A stretch of DNA of 16,399 nucleotides. Source: an uncultured Blautia sp. (GTDB lineage Bacteria; Bacillota; Clostridia; Lachnospirales; Lachnospiraceae). Each line of letters starts with the position of its first letter. The first letter of the stretch is position 1. Of the stretch, positions 1 through 6,469 are shown in pieces. A program made the translations under genes and the position numbers. The stretch spans positions 1 through 16,399 of the forward strand of contig CALIZJ010000208.1 in assembly GCA_938028845.1 (NCBI GenBank), written 5' to 3'. The notes beneath the pieces are model-generated. The model ran no database searches. It saw only the letters and a program-made list of their open reading frames with translations, and was not told the origin of the DNA.

Positions 1-357
1 AAAGAGGCGGCCTTGCGGGAGGAAGAAGAGATGAAAAACCTTCAGGAATTTTATCTGGAAAAGGGCTATGAGTGGGAGAGTAAAGAGAAGATCCTGGAGA
101 AACTAAAAGAAAGTGGAATAGAGGTTTGGGATGCAGCCGTAAATATAGAAGGAGGGCAGCTTGAAGTTATCCTGTATTTTAAAGAGGCTCCGGAAACGGA
201 CGAGGAAAGGAGGATTGCAGATGAACTTGAAGCAGCCTTTGGAATCCGGGAAGGACAGCTTAAAATCCAGGTTATTGAAAATGGGCTGGCAGCAATGGGC
301 GACGCTGCTTTTAGTGGGGCTGCTCTTAGTGGTTCTGGCACTTCCGGTATCGGATGA
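1..357 (+). CDS. spoIIIAF: SpoIIIAF, stage III sporulation protein, C-terminal part (5' end outside window)
   Basis: The reading frame is open from the first base and ends at TGA 355-357, so the N-terminal membrane segments are missing from the window. What remains is a soluble alpha/beta domain starting with a charged helix (EEEEMKNLQEFYLEKGY) followed by two strand-helix units ending near IQVIEN, consistent with the ring-building type fold known for SpoIIIAF. SpoIIIAF is a component of the SpoIIIA-SpoIIQ channel in the membrane around the forespore. The assignment rests mainly on position: it directly precedes spoIIIAG and spoIIIAH in the conserved spoIIIA order. The last ~25 residues are Ala/Gly/Ser-rich and come from reading the SpoIIIAG membrane-segment codons in another frame, so they are probably a non-conserved extension. 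The overlap with spoIIIAG is 137 nt. A TTG at 13 or an ATG at 31 is not the real start. Confidence 0.8.
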   Translation, partial: KEAALREEEEMKNLQEFYLEKGYEWESKEKILEKLKESGIEVWDAAVNIEGGQLEVILYFKEAPETDEERRIADELEAAFGIREGQLKIQVIENGLAAMGDAAFSGAALSGSGTSGIG

Positions 358-670
358 AGGGGAGAAAAAAAATAAGACCTCCTTACTGGAAGAGGAGGAG
401 ACCAATTCTGCGGCAAAATCAGAGCTGGAGACAAAACTGGAGGATCTTTTAAGTAAGGTAGAAGGGGTGGGAAAAGTACAGGTGCTTTTAATGACCGGCC
501 AGGAAAAAGACCCAATGGGATTTGATACCGGGGAAGGGACAAAGGTCACAGGCGTACTTATTGCGGCAGAAGGAGCGGACGATTCTGTTACTGTTTCGAA
601 TATTCAGCAGGCAGTTATGGCATTATTTCAGATAGAAGCCCATAAAATTAAAGTAATGAAAATGAAATGA
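221..670 (+). CDS. spoIIIAG: SpoIIIAG, stage III sporulation protein (short form)
   Basis: SpoIIIAG forms an oligomeric ring in the space between mother cell and forespore membranes as part of the SpoIIIA-SpoIIQ complex. The start at ATG 221 is chosen because AAAGGAGG lies at 206-213 with a 7-nt spacer; the in-frame ATG at 161 has no such site. The 149-residue protein has a short basic cytoplasmic N-terminus, one membrane helix (about residues 25-43, WATLLLVGLLLVVLALPV), a charged linker (45-65) and a ring-building domain (67-149) with the family signatures VEGVGKVQVLL (80-90), VTGVLIAAEG (109-118) and the ending QIEAHKIKVM. B. subtilis SpoIIIAG is about 229 residues; most of the difference is the region between VQVLL and VTGVL, which is about 18 residues here instead of about 60. 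The stop overlaps the first ATG of the spoIIIAH frame. Confidence 0.9.
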   Translation: MNLKQPLESGKDSLKSRLLKMGWQQWATLLLVGLLLVVLALPVSDEGEKKNKTSLLEEEETNSAAKSELETKLEDLLSKVEGVGKVQVLLMTGQEKDPMGFDTGEGTKVTGVLIAAEGADDSVTVSNIQQAVMALFQIEAHKIKVMKMK

Positions 671-681
671 GGAGAGAAAAA

Positions 682-1467
682 GTGAAAAAGATCATGAAAA
701 AGAATCAGGTGATCATCACCTCACTGGCGATTTTGATCGCGGTAGCCGGATATCTGAATTTTGCAGATGCGGATCTGGGGTTTCGGGATAAGGAGGCGAG
801 CACAGATTCAAGCAGCATCCTGGAAGATGTGGAATACGATCTGACAGATGAAACAGCCCTTCTGGATGAGAACGGGGCAGATGGCGGGGAAAACACTCTG
901 GAATCTGAAGATACCAGTACCCCAGGTGAAGCCGTACTTACCGGTTCCTCTAATTTTGCTGCCCAGGCGAAATTAAGCAGAGAACAGATCCGTTCCCAGA
1001 ATAAAGCGGATCTCCAGGAGATCATCAATAATCAGGATATTGCAGACGAGCAGAAGCAGGAAGCGATCAACACCATGGTGGCAATGACAGAGCTGACGGA
1101 AAAAGAAGCGGCAGCAGAGCTGCTTTTAAATGCCAAAGGCTTTGAAAACGTAGTGGTAAATCTTACCGGGGAGACAGCCGATGTGGTAGTTCCGGATATT
1201 GCGCTTGAAGATGCGCAGAGAGCCCAGATCGAGGACATTGTAAAAAGAAAAACAGGGGTGGCAGCAGAGAACATCATCATCACGCCCTTAAGCCAGAGCA
1301 GCGATGAGGCAGAAACTGCGGATGAAGCTGATGAAACAGCCTCAGAGGAGGTTCAGACGGATACAGAGGACACTTCCTATGAAGATACCGGCGCCGCAGA
1401 AGACAGCGAGACTTCTGCAGGGACTTATGACGGTTATACCATCGACACAGAAGGAATCTACGATTAA
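682..1467 (+). CDS. spoIIIAH: SpoIIIAH, stage III sporulation protein with acidic C-terminal tail
   Basis: SpoIIIAH sits in the outer forespore membrane; in B. subtilis its extracellular domain binds SpoIIQ to make the intercellular channel. The start is placed at GTG 682 because AGGAGAG (670-676) sits 5-6 nt before it; the ATG at 667, which overlaps the spoIIIAG stop, has no ribosome binding site at a usable distance. The protein is then 261 residues: a basic N-terminus, one membrane helix (about 8-25, VIITSLAILIAVAGYLNF), an acidic low-complexity linker (~35-88), and the YscJ/FliF-like domain (~92-205) with a long charged helix (LSREQIRSQNKADLQEI) and the strands FENVVVNL and ENIIITPL. After this comes a tail of nearly 60 residues made largely of Asp, Glu, Ser, Thr and Ala. 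B. subtilis SpoIIIAH is about 218 residues, so linker and tail are expanded here. It is the last gene of the spoIIIA operon. Confidence 0.92.
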   Translation: MKKIMKKNQVIITSLAILIAVAGYLNFADADLGFRDKEASTDSSSILEDVEYDLTDETALLDENGADGGENTLESEDTSTPGEAVLTGSSNFAAQAKLSREQIRSQNKADLQEIINNQDIADEQKQEAINTMVAMTELTEKEAAAELLLNAKGFENVVVNLTGETADVVVPDIALEDAQRAQIEDIVKRKTGVAAENIIITPLSQSSDEAETADEADETASEEVQTDTEDTSYEDTGAAEDSETSAGTYDGYTIDTEGIYD

Positions 1468-1472
1468 AGAAG

Positions 1473-1510
1473 CAGCCGGGTAAGGGGGAAATATCCTTGA
1501 CAGCCGGGTA
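1473..1510 (+). repeat. 10-bp direct repeat flanking the prfC -35 box
   Basis: CAGCCGGGTA occurs at 1473-1482 and again at 1501-1510, 28 bp apart start to start. The second copy begins inside the TTGACA at 1497-1502. The spacing is close to three helical turns, which would fit a protein-binding site, but this is inference and no known operator is recognised. Confidence 0.45.
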
Positions 1511-1526
1511 TTCCTTATACTAGAAT
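1497..1526 (+). promoter_or_regulatory. Sigma-A promoter for prfC
   Basis: TTGACA (1497-1502) is a perfect -35 box, followed after 18 nt by TAGAAT (1521-1526), one mismatch from TATAAT. Transcription would begin around 1533, giving a leader of about 40 nt. No intrinsic terminator is visible between spoIIIAH and this promoter. Confidence 0.7.
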
Positions 1527-1570
1527 AGGACTGTTGTTAAAACGTGGAAGGAAAATATAGGAGGCAAAAG

Positions 1571-3160
1571 GTGTCAAAGTATACGAAAGAAATAGAAAAA
1601 AGAAGAACATTTGCCATTATATCCCACCCGGATGCCGGCAAAACGACTTTGACGGAAAAATTTCTGCTGTATGGCGGAGCCATTAACCTTGCAGGAAGTG
1701 TAAAAGGCAAGGCTACCGCCCGCCATGCGGTTTCAGACTGGATGGAAATAGAAAAGGAGAGAGGAATCTCCGTCACCTCTTCCGTGCTGCAGTTCCATTA
1801 TGACGGTTACTGCATCAATATCCTGGACACGCCGGGACATCAGGATTTCTCCGAGGACACATACAGGACCTTAATGGCGGCTGATTCAGCGGTGATGGTC
1901 ATAGACGGATCAAAAGGCGTGGAGGCCCAGACCAGAAAATTATTTAAGGTCTGCGTCATGCGCCATATCCCCATCTTTACTTTTATCAATAAGATGGACA
2001 GGGATGCAAACGATACCTTTGATCTTTTGGATGAGATAGAAAAAGAACTGGGAATCGCTACCTGCCCGGTAAACTGGCCTATAGGCTCAGGAAAGAAATT
2101 CCGGGGTGTATACGACAGAAACACAAAAAAGGTGCTTATTTTTTCCGATACCCAAAAGGGAACCAAAGAAGGTGTTATCGAAGAAATCGGTATTGACGAG
2201 CCAAGGCTTGACGAAGTGGTAGACCCGGAGCAAAAAGAGCAGCTTTTAGAGGAAATCGAGCTTTTAGACGGAGCAAGTGCGGATTTTGACCAGGAGCAGG
2301 TGGACAAGGGAAATCTGACTCCGGTATTTTTCGGATCTGCCCTGACGAATTTTGGAGTGGAGACCTTTTTGGAACATTTTCTTGCAATGACCACTTCTCC
2401 CCTTCCAAGGACGGCGGACTGCGGGGTAATCGATCCTATGTCCGATGATTTTTCCGCCTTTGTGTTTAAGATTCAGGCGAATATGAATAAGGCCCACAGA
2501 GACAGGATTGCGTTTATGCGGATCTGTTCCGGAAAATTTGACGCATCCCAGGAAGTTTTCCATGTGCAGGGAGACAAAAAGATGCGCCTTCTTCAGCCCC
2601 AGCAGATGATGGCGGAGTCCCGCCATGTGGTGGACGAGGCTTATGCAGGAGATATTATCGGTGTGTTTGACCCCGGTATCTTTTCCATTGGGGATACGAT
2701 CTGTACTCCCGGGCAGAAATTTGCTTTTGAGGGAATCCCCACCTTTGCACCGGAACATTTCGCAAGGGTGCGCCAGATCGATACCATGAAGAGAAAACAG
2801 TTTGTAAAAGGCATCAATCAGATCGCCCAGGAGGGTGCTATCCAGATCTTCCAGGAGATGAATACCGGTATGGAGGAGATCATCGTAGGCGTGGTGGGCG
2901 TGCTGCAGTTTGATGTATTGAAGTACCGTCTGGAAAACGAATATAACGTAGAGATCCGTCTGGAAAATCTGCCTTATGAGCATATCCGCTGGATTGCCAA
3001 TAAAGATGAAATTAATGTAGACAAGATCACAGGAACCTCGGATATGAAAAAGGTCACAGACCTTAAAGGAAATCCCCTTCTTCTGTTTATCAATGCCTGG
3101 AGCGTAGGCATGACAGAGGACAGAAATCCGGATTTAATATTGACAGAATTCAGTAAATAA
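1571..3160 (+). CDS. prfC: Peptide chain release factor 3 (RF3)
   Basis: RF3 is a ribosome-dependent GTPase that removes RF1/RF2 after peptide release and helps post-peptidyl-transfer quality control. The start is GTG 1571, 6 nt after AGGAGG (1559-1564); this gives 529 residues, the same length as E. coli RF3. The upstream in-frame GTG at 1544 would put the ribosome binding site inside the gene. GTPase motifs are all present: P-loop SHPDAGKT (18-25), switch I GISVTS (65-70), DTPGH (86-90) and NKMD (140-143). Domain II/III sequences such as VGVLQFDVL match RF3 rather than the related EF-G. It is a single-gene unit between the spoIIIA operon and yqhY, with its own promoter. B. subtilis has no prfC, so this placement differs from the Bacillus layout. 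Confidence 0.96.
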   Translation: MSKYTKEIEKRRTFAIISHPDAGKTTLTEKFLLYGGAINLAGSVKGKATARHAVSDWMEIEKERGISVTSSVLQFHYDGYCINILDTPGHQDFSEDTYRTLMAADSAVMVIDGSKGVEAQTRKLFKVCVMRHIPIFTFINKMDRDANDTFDLLDEIEKELGIATCPVNWPIGSGKKFRGVYDRNTKKVLIFSDTQKGTKEGVIEEIGIDEPRLDEVVDPEQKEQLLEEIELLDGASADFDQEQVDKGNLTPVFFGSALTNFGVETFLEHFLAMTTSPLPRTADCGVIDPMSDDFSAFVFKIQANMNKAHRDRIAFMRICSGKFDASQEVFHVQGDKKMRLLQPQQMMAESRHVVDEAYAGDIIGVFDPGIFSIGDTICTPGQKFAFEGIPTFAPEHFARVRQIDTMKRKQFVKGINQIAQEGAIQIFQEMNTGMEEIIVGVVGVLQFDVLKYRLENEYNVEIRLENLPYEHIRWIANKDEINVDKITGTSDMKKVTDLKGNPLLLFINAWSVGMTEDRNPDLILTEFSK

Positions 3161-3164
3161 ACCC

Positions 3165-3193
3165 TTTTCATTTATTTTGCGTTTTGTTATAAT
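3165..3193 (+). promoter_or_regulatory. Sigma-A promoter for yqhY-nusB
   Basis: A perfect TATAAT (3188-3193) lies 17 nt after TTTTCA (3165-3170), which matches TTGACA at 4 of 6 positions. Initiation near 3200 would leave a leader of about 70 nt before yqhY. No terminator hairpin separates prfC from it. Confidence 0.65.
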
Positions 3194-3270
3194 AGGCATA
3201 GAGTATTAACGATGCAGAGAGGACGGCTTAAGAATAAACAGTCGTCTGTTATCCTTAGGAGGGTTTTAAA

Positions 3271-3657
3271 ATGGCAGAAAAAAGAACAACATATAAAATA
3301 CAGGACGTAGGCGGTATCGGTGAGGTAAAGATTGCGGACGAGGTAGTCGCAATGATCGCCGGACTTGCCGCTACAGAGGTGGAAGGCGTAGCCAGCATGG
3401 GCGGAAACATTACCAATGAACTGGTCAGCAAGCTTGGAATGAAGAGTCTTTCCAAAGGCGTTAAAGTAACTGTCCTGGAGGGCGTTGTCACAGTAGACCT
3501 GACCCTTAACATCGAGTTTGGAAAAAATATCCTGGAAACCAGCAAAAAGGTGCAGGATAAAGTAAAAACCTCCATTGAGAATATGACAGGCCTGGAAGTG
3601 GCGGACGTGAATATCAGAATTGCCAGTGTGGATATGGAGAACGAAAAAGGAAAGTAA
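3271..3657 (+). CDS. yqhY: Asp23/Gls24 family protein YqhY
   Basis: This 128-residue protein belongs to the Asp23/Gls24 (DUF322) family, seen from the GEVKIADEVVAMIAG start, the TEVEGVASM segment and the alternating strand pattern GVKVTVLEGVVTVDLTLN followed by a long helix and the ending LEVADVNIRIASV. AGGAGGG (3257-3263) gives a clear ATG start at 3271. In B. subtilis the homologue YqhY is encoded between accC and nusB and has been linked to control of acetyl-CoA carboxylase; here accB-accC are not adjacent, but the yqhY-nusB pairing is kept. It has no signal peptide or membrane helix and is probably cytoplasmic. The biochemical role of the family is not settled. Confidence 0.9.
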   Translation: MAEKRTTYKIQDVGGIGEVKIADEVVAMIAGLAATEVEGVASMGGNITNELVSKLGMKSLSKGVKVTVLEGVVTVDLTLNIEFGKNILETSKKVQDKVKTSIENMTGLEVADVNIRIASVDMENEKGK

Positions 3658-3672
3658 ACCTTTCCTTTTTTC
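3643..3672 (+). terminator. Hairpin with T-run across the yqhY stop codon (weak terminator or attenuator before nusB)
   Basis: Arms GAAAAAGGAAAG (3643-3654) and CTTTCCTTTTTTC (3660-3672) form an uninterrupted 11-bp stem (3644-3654 with 3660-3670) around the 5-nt loop TAAAC, which contains the stop codon TAA 3655-3657. The T-rich run is part of the descending arm, so the stem is mostly A-T and termination is probably partial. The nusB ribosome binding site begins 7 nt downstream. Confidence 0.5.
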
Positions 3673-3688
3673 TGTATTAGGAGGAACT

Positions 3689-4102
3689 ATGGGAAGAAGA
3701 GAACAGAGAGAACACATATTTAAACTGCTGTTTATGTCACAGTTTAATCCACAGGAAGAGATGCCGGAGCAGATTTCTCTTTATTTTGACAGCCTTAAGG
3801 ACTTAAAGGAAGAAGACCAGGCTTATATGGAAGAAAAATACCAGCATGTGCTGGAGCATCTTCAGGAAATAGACCGTATGCTCAATGAATACAGCAGAGG
3901 ATGGAAGACAAAGAGGATGAGCCGCGTGGATCTGACGGCCCTCCGCCTTGCTGTATATGAACTGAAATTTGACCCTGACGTACCGGTGGGCGTGGCGATC
4001 AATGAGGCTGTGGAGCTGGCGAAGCGATTCGGCGGTGAAGCATCCGGTTCTTTTGTAAACGGAATCCTTGGAAAAGTCGCTTCGGAAGCTTTAAAAGCGT
4101 GA
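3689..4102 (+). CDS. nusB: Transcription antitermination factor NusB
   Basis: NusB binds boxA RNA with NusE (S10) and supports antitermination in rRNA operons. The 137-residue protein has the family start MGRREQREHIFKLLF, an all-helical pattern, and the conserved C-terminal block ALRLAVYELKFDPDVPVGVAINEAVELAKRFG followed by SFVNGILGKV (typical of NusB). ATG 3689 is chosen because AGGAGG lies at 3679-3684; an upstream in-frame start at 3620 would read through yqhY and lacks a site. Its stop TGA (4100-4102) overlaps the GTG start of xseA, so the two are translationally coupled. Confidence 0.95.
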   Translation: MGRREQREHIFKLLFMSQFNPQEEMPEQISLYFDSLKDLKEEDQAYMEEKYQHVLEHLQEIDRMLNEYSRGWKTKRMSRVDLTALRLAVYELKFDPDVPVGVAINEAVELAKRFGGEASGSFVNGILGKVASEALKA

Positions 4103-5358
4103 GAAATATGGGATTTAGCGGAGAAACTGCAGCCCCTTCCCGGGGAATGAAGGGCAGTGTATATTCAGTAGGGCAGGTAAACCGGTATGTAAAAAACATG
4201 TTTGCCCAGGACTTCTTTTTACGGAAAATTTTCGTAAAGGGAGAAGTATCAAACTTAAAGTACCACACCAGCGGCCACATTTATTTTTCCCTGAAAGACG
4301 AAACAGGGGTACTTAGCTGCGTAATGTTTGCAGGAAACCGGCGGGGACTTTCTTTCCGCATGAAGGACGGGGATAAGGTGGTAGCAGGAGGGGCAGTGGA
4401 CGTATATGAGCGGGACGGAAGATACCAGTTCTATGTAAAAGAGATCACCCTGGAAGGTGCAGGCGCTTTGTATGAGCGTTTTCTTGCCCTGAAGGAAGAG
4501 CTGGAGGAGATGGGTATGTTTGCCAAGGAATACAAGCAGTCTATCCCCAGATTTATTAAGCGCCTTGGCGTAGTCACCGCACCTACAGGAGCAGCCATCC
4601 AGGATATCCGGAATATATCCGCACGGAGGAATCCCTATCTTCAGCTTATCCTTTATCCTGCCCTGGTGCAGGGGGAGGGAGCGGCAGACAGTATCGTGAA
4701 AGGAATCCGTATGCTGGATGATGCCGGAGTAGATGTGATCATTGTGGGAAGAGGCGGAGGTTCCATCGAGGATCTGTGGGCCTTTAATGAGGAAAAGGTG
4801 GCACGGGCGATTTTCGCGTGCAGGACACCGGTGATCTCGGCGGTGGGACATGAGACGGATTTTACCATTGCAGATTTTGTGGCGGATCTGCGCGCGCCCA
4901 CTCCTTCGGCAGCGGCGGAGCTGGCCGTGGATGATTATAGGAGTGTGGTGGAGACGGCGAAAGCTTATGAGGACCGTATCCGCAGAGCTATGCGCACAAG
5001 GCTTGACCTTTATAAAAGCCGTATGGCCCAGTATCAGATGCAGATGCAGTATTTAAGCCCGGAGAGCCGTCTGCGGGATATGCGTCAGTATCTCATAGAC
5101 ATGGAAGAAAAGCTGAAAAACGGTGTGGAGAGGCGGATTATGGACTGCCGCCATACCCTTGGAATATATCTGGAACGGTTTCAGGGTCTTTCTCCCCTTA
5201 GAAAGCTGAACCAGGGCTTTTCTTATGTGACGGATGAGGAAAATCATCCAGTGACCAGCGTAAAAAATGTGAAACCCGGCGCATCCCTTACCATTGCAGT
5301 GACAGATGGCAGCATCCGGGCATCCGTACAGGAGATCAGAGAGGAAGACAGAACATGA
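4099..5358 (+). CDS. xseA: Exodeoxyribonuclease VII large subunit
   Basis: XseA with XseB forms exonuclease VII, which degrades single-stranded DNA from both ends. Numbered from GTG 4099 (419 residues), an OB-fold DNA-binding domain covers about 20-118 (VKGEVSNLKYHTSGHIYFSL), followed by the catalytic domain with VTAPTGAAIQDI (159-170), GRGGGSIEDLWAFN (217-230), SAVGHETD (247-254) and DLRAPTPSAAAE (263-274), then a long coiled region and a C-terminal segment with LNQGFSYV. The start is uncertain: GTG 4099 overlaps the nusB stop, while ATG 4108 and ATG 4147 are also in frame; none has a strong Shine-Dalgarno sequence, which fits translational coupling. Conserved homology begins around residue 18. 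It opens the long xseA-recN operon. Confidence 0.96.
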   Translation: MRNMGFSGETAAPSRGMKGSVYSVGQVNRYVKNMFAQDFFLRKIFVKGEVSNLKYHTSGHIYFSLKDETGVLSCVMFAGNRRGLSFRMKDGDKVVAGGAVDVYERDGRYQFYVKEITLEGAGALYERFLALKEELEEMGMFAKEYKQSIPRFIKRLGVVTAPTGAAIQDIRNISARRNPYLQLILYPALVQGEGAADSIVKGIRMLDDAGVDVIIVGRGGGSIEDLWAFNEEKVARAIFACRTPVISAVGHETDFTIADFVADLRAPTPSAAAELAVDDYRSVVETAKAYEDRIRRAMRTRLDLYKSRMAQYQMQMQYLSPESRLRDMRQYLIDMEEKLKNGVERRIMDCRHTLGIYLERFQGLSPLRKLNQGFSYVTDEENHPVTSVKNVKPGASLTIAVTDGSIRASVQEIREEDRT

Positions 5359-5585
5359 CAGAAGAGATGAAGATTGAGGAAGAAAAGACCATTGAGGAGG
5401 CTTTTGAGGAGCTGGATTCTCTGGCACAGAAGCTGGAGGACCGGGAGACATCCTTAGAGGAGTCCTTCCTTTTTTATAAACAGGGTATGGAGCTTTTAAA
5501 ATACTGCAGCGAAAAGCTGGATACAGTGGAAAAGAAAATGCTGCAGATGAACGAGGATGGTACATTAAGTGAATTTTCAAAGTGA
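5355..5585 (+). CDS. xseB: Exodeoxyribonuclease VII small subunit
   Basis: The 76-residue, highly acidic helical protein carries the family pattern TIEEAFEELDSLAQKLEDRE, then SLEESFLFYKQGMELLKYC, typical of XseB, whose helices bundle around the XseA coiled arm. Its ATG overlaps the xseA stop (ATGA at 5355-5358), and its last 17 nt overlap the ispA start. Two subunits of one enzyme encoded side by side with overlap fits co-translation. Confidence 0.95.
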   Translation: MTEEMKIEEEKTIEEAFEELDSLAQKLEDRETSLEESFLFYKQGMELLKYCSEKLDTVEKKMLQMNEDGTLSEFSK

Positions 5586-6456
5586 GTTAGAAAAAAAAGT
5601 CAATGAAATAGAAGAGATCATAAAGAGCTATCTTCCAAAGGAGGAAGGATTCACCGCTACCATGGCAAAGGCGATGAACTACAGTATGCTGGCCGGCGGG
5701 AAACGGCTTCGTCCGCTGCTCCTTTTGGAGACCTGCCGGCTTTTTGGCGGGGAGGAAAAGCTTGCCGCCCCCTTTGCTGCGGCAATGGAAATGATACACA
5801 CCCATTCCCTGATCCATGACGATCTCCCTGCCATAGACAATGACGATTACAGGAGGGGCAGGCTTACCACCCATAAGGTATTCGGAGAATCCATGGGAAT
5901 CCTTGGGGGTGATGCTCTCTTAAATTATGCATATGAAACCATGTTTAAGGCATTTGACATTGCGCCGGGTGAGGAAAAAGTCATACGTGCAGTACGTCTT
6001 CTGGCGTCAAAGACAGGAATAAACGGGATGCTTGGCGGACAGAGCGTGGATGTGGAAAATGACGGAAAGCCCCTTACCCAGGACATGCTGGACTATATTT
6101 ACAGATATAAGACTTCCGCTCTTATCGAAGCTTCCATGATGGCCGGCGCCATACTTGCGGGAGCAGGAAAAGAGCAGGTTTCTATAGTGGAGAAGGCTGC
6201 CGGGAATATCGGGCTTGCCTTTCAGATAAAGGATGATATCCTGGACGTGACCAGCACAGAAGAAGAACTGGGAAAGCCTGTGGGAAGCGATGAAAAAAAT
6301 CATAAGATTACCTATGTCACGCTTTTCGGAATCCAGCAGGCATCTGAAAAGGTAGAAGACCTGTCCCAAGAAGCCATAGAGCTTTTAGACAGCCTGGAAC
6401 AAAAAAATGAATTCCTGAGCCTTTTAGTGGAGCATCTGATCAGGCGCAGGAAGTGA
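5569..6456 (+). CDS. ispA: Farnesyl diphosphate synthase (polyprenyl synthetase family)
   Basis: IspA condenses isopentenyl diphosphate with dimethylallyl and geranyl diphosphate to make farnesyl diphosphate, precursor of undecaprenyl carriers. The 295-residue protein has the first Asp-rich motif DDLPAID (84-90), the GGKRLRP substrate-binding motif (43-49), GGQSVD (156-161) and the second Asp-rich motif DDILD (222-226). The two residues inserted in the first motif and total length match the bacterial FPP synthase group rather than long-chain synthases, though product length is not certain from sequence. The start is GTG 5569 inside the xseB end, with GAGGA at 5553-5557 about 11 nt upstream; no alternative start fits the conserved N-terminus. 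Confidence 0.93.
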   Translation: MNFQSELEKKVNEIEEIIKSYLPKEEGFTATMAKAMNYSMLAGGKRLRPLLLLETCRLFGGEEKLAAPFAAAMEMIHTHSLIHDDLPAIDNDDYRRGRLTTHKVFGESMGILGGDALLNYAYETMFKAFDIAPGEEKVIRAVRLLASKTGINGMLGGQSVDVENDGKPLTQDMLDYIYRYKTSALIEASMMAGAILAGAGKEQVSIVEKAAGNIGLAFQIKDDILDVTSTEEELGKPVGSDEKNHKITYVTLFGIQQASEKVEDLSQEAIELLDSLEQKNEFLSLLVEHLIRRRK

Positions 6457-6469
6457 AAGAAGGATACAA

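Noticed and set aside
1516..1521. TATACT as the -10 box for prfC
   Set aside because: Only 13 nt separate it from TTGACA; TAGAAT at 1521-1526 with an 18-nt spacer is the better choice.
1544..1570. Upstream GTG start for prfC
   Set aside because: It would place the AGGAGG site inside the coding region, and it adds nine residues beyond the standard 529-residue RF3.
2264..2983. 239-codon open frame on the - strand
   Set aside because: It is antisense to prfC, which has full RF3 motifs; no ribosome binding site or domain pattern is seen.
3140..3145. Perfect TTGACA near the end of prfC
   Set aside because: No -10 box lies 16-18 nt downstream; the TATAAT at 3188 is too far away.
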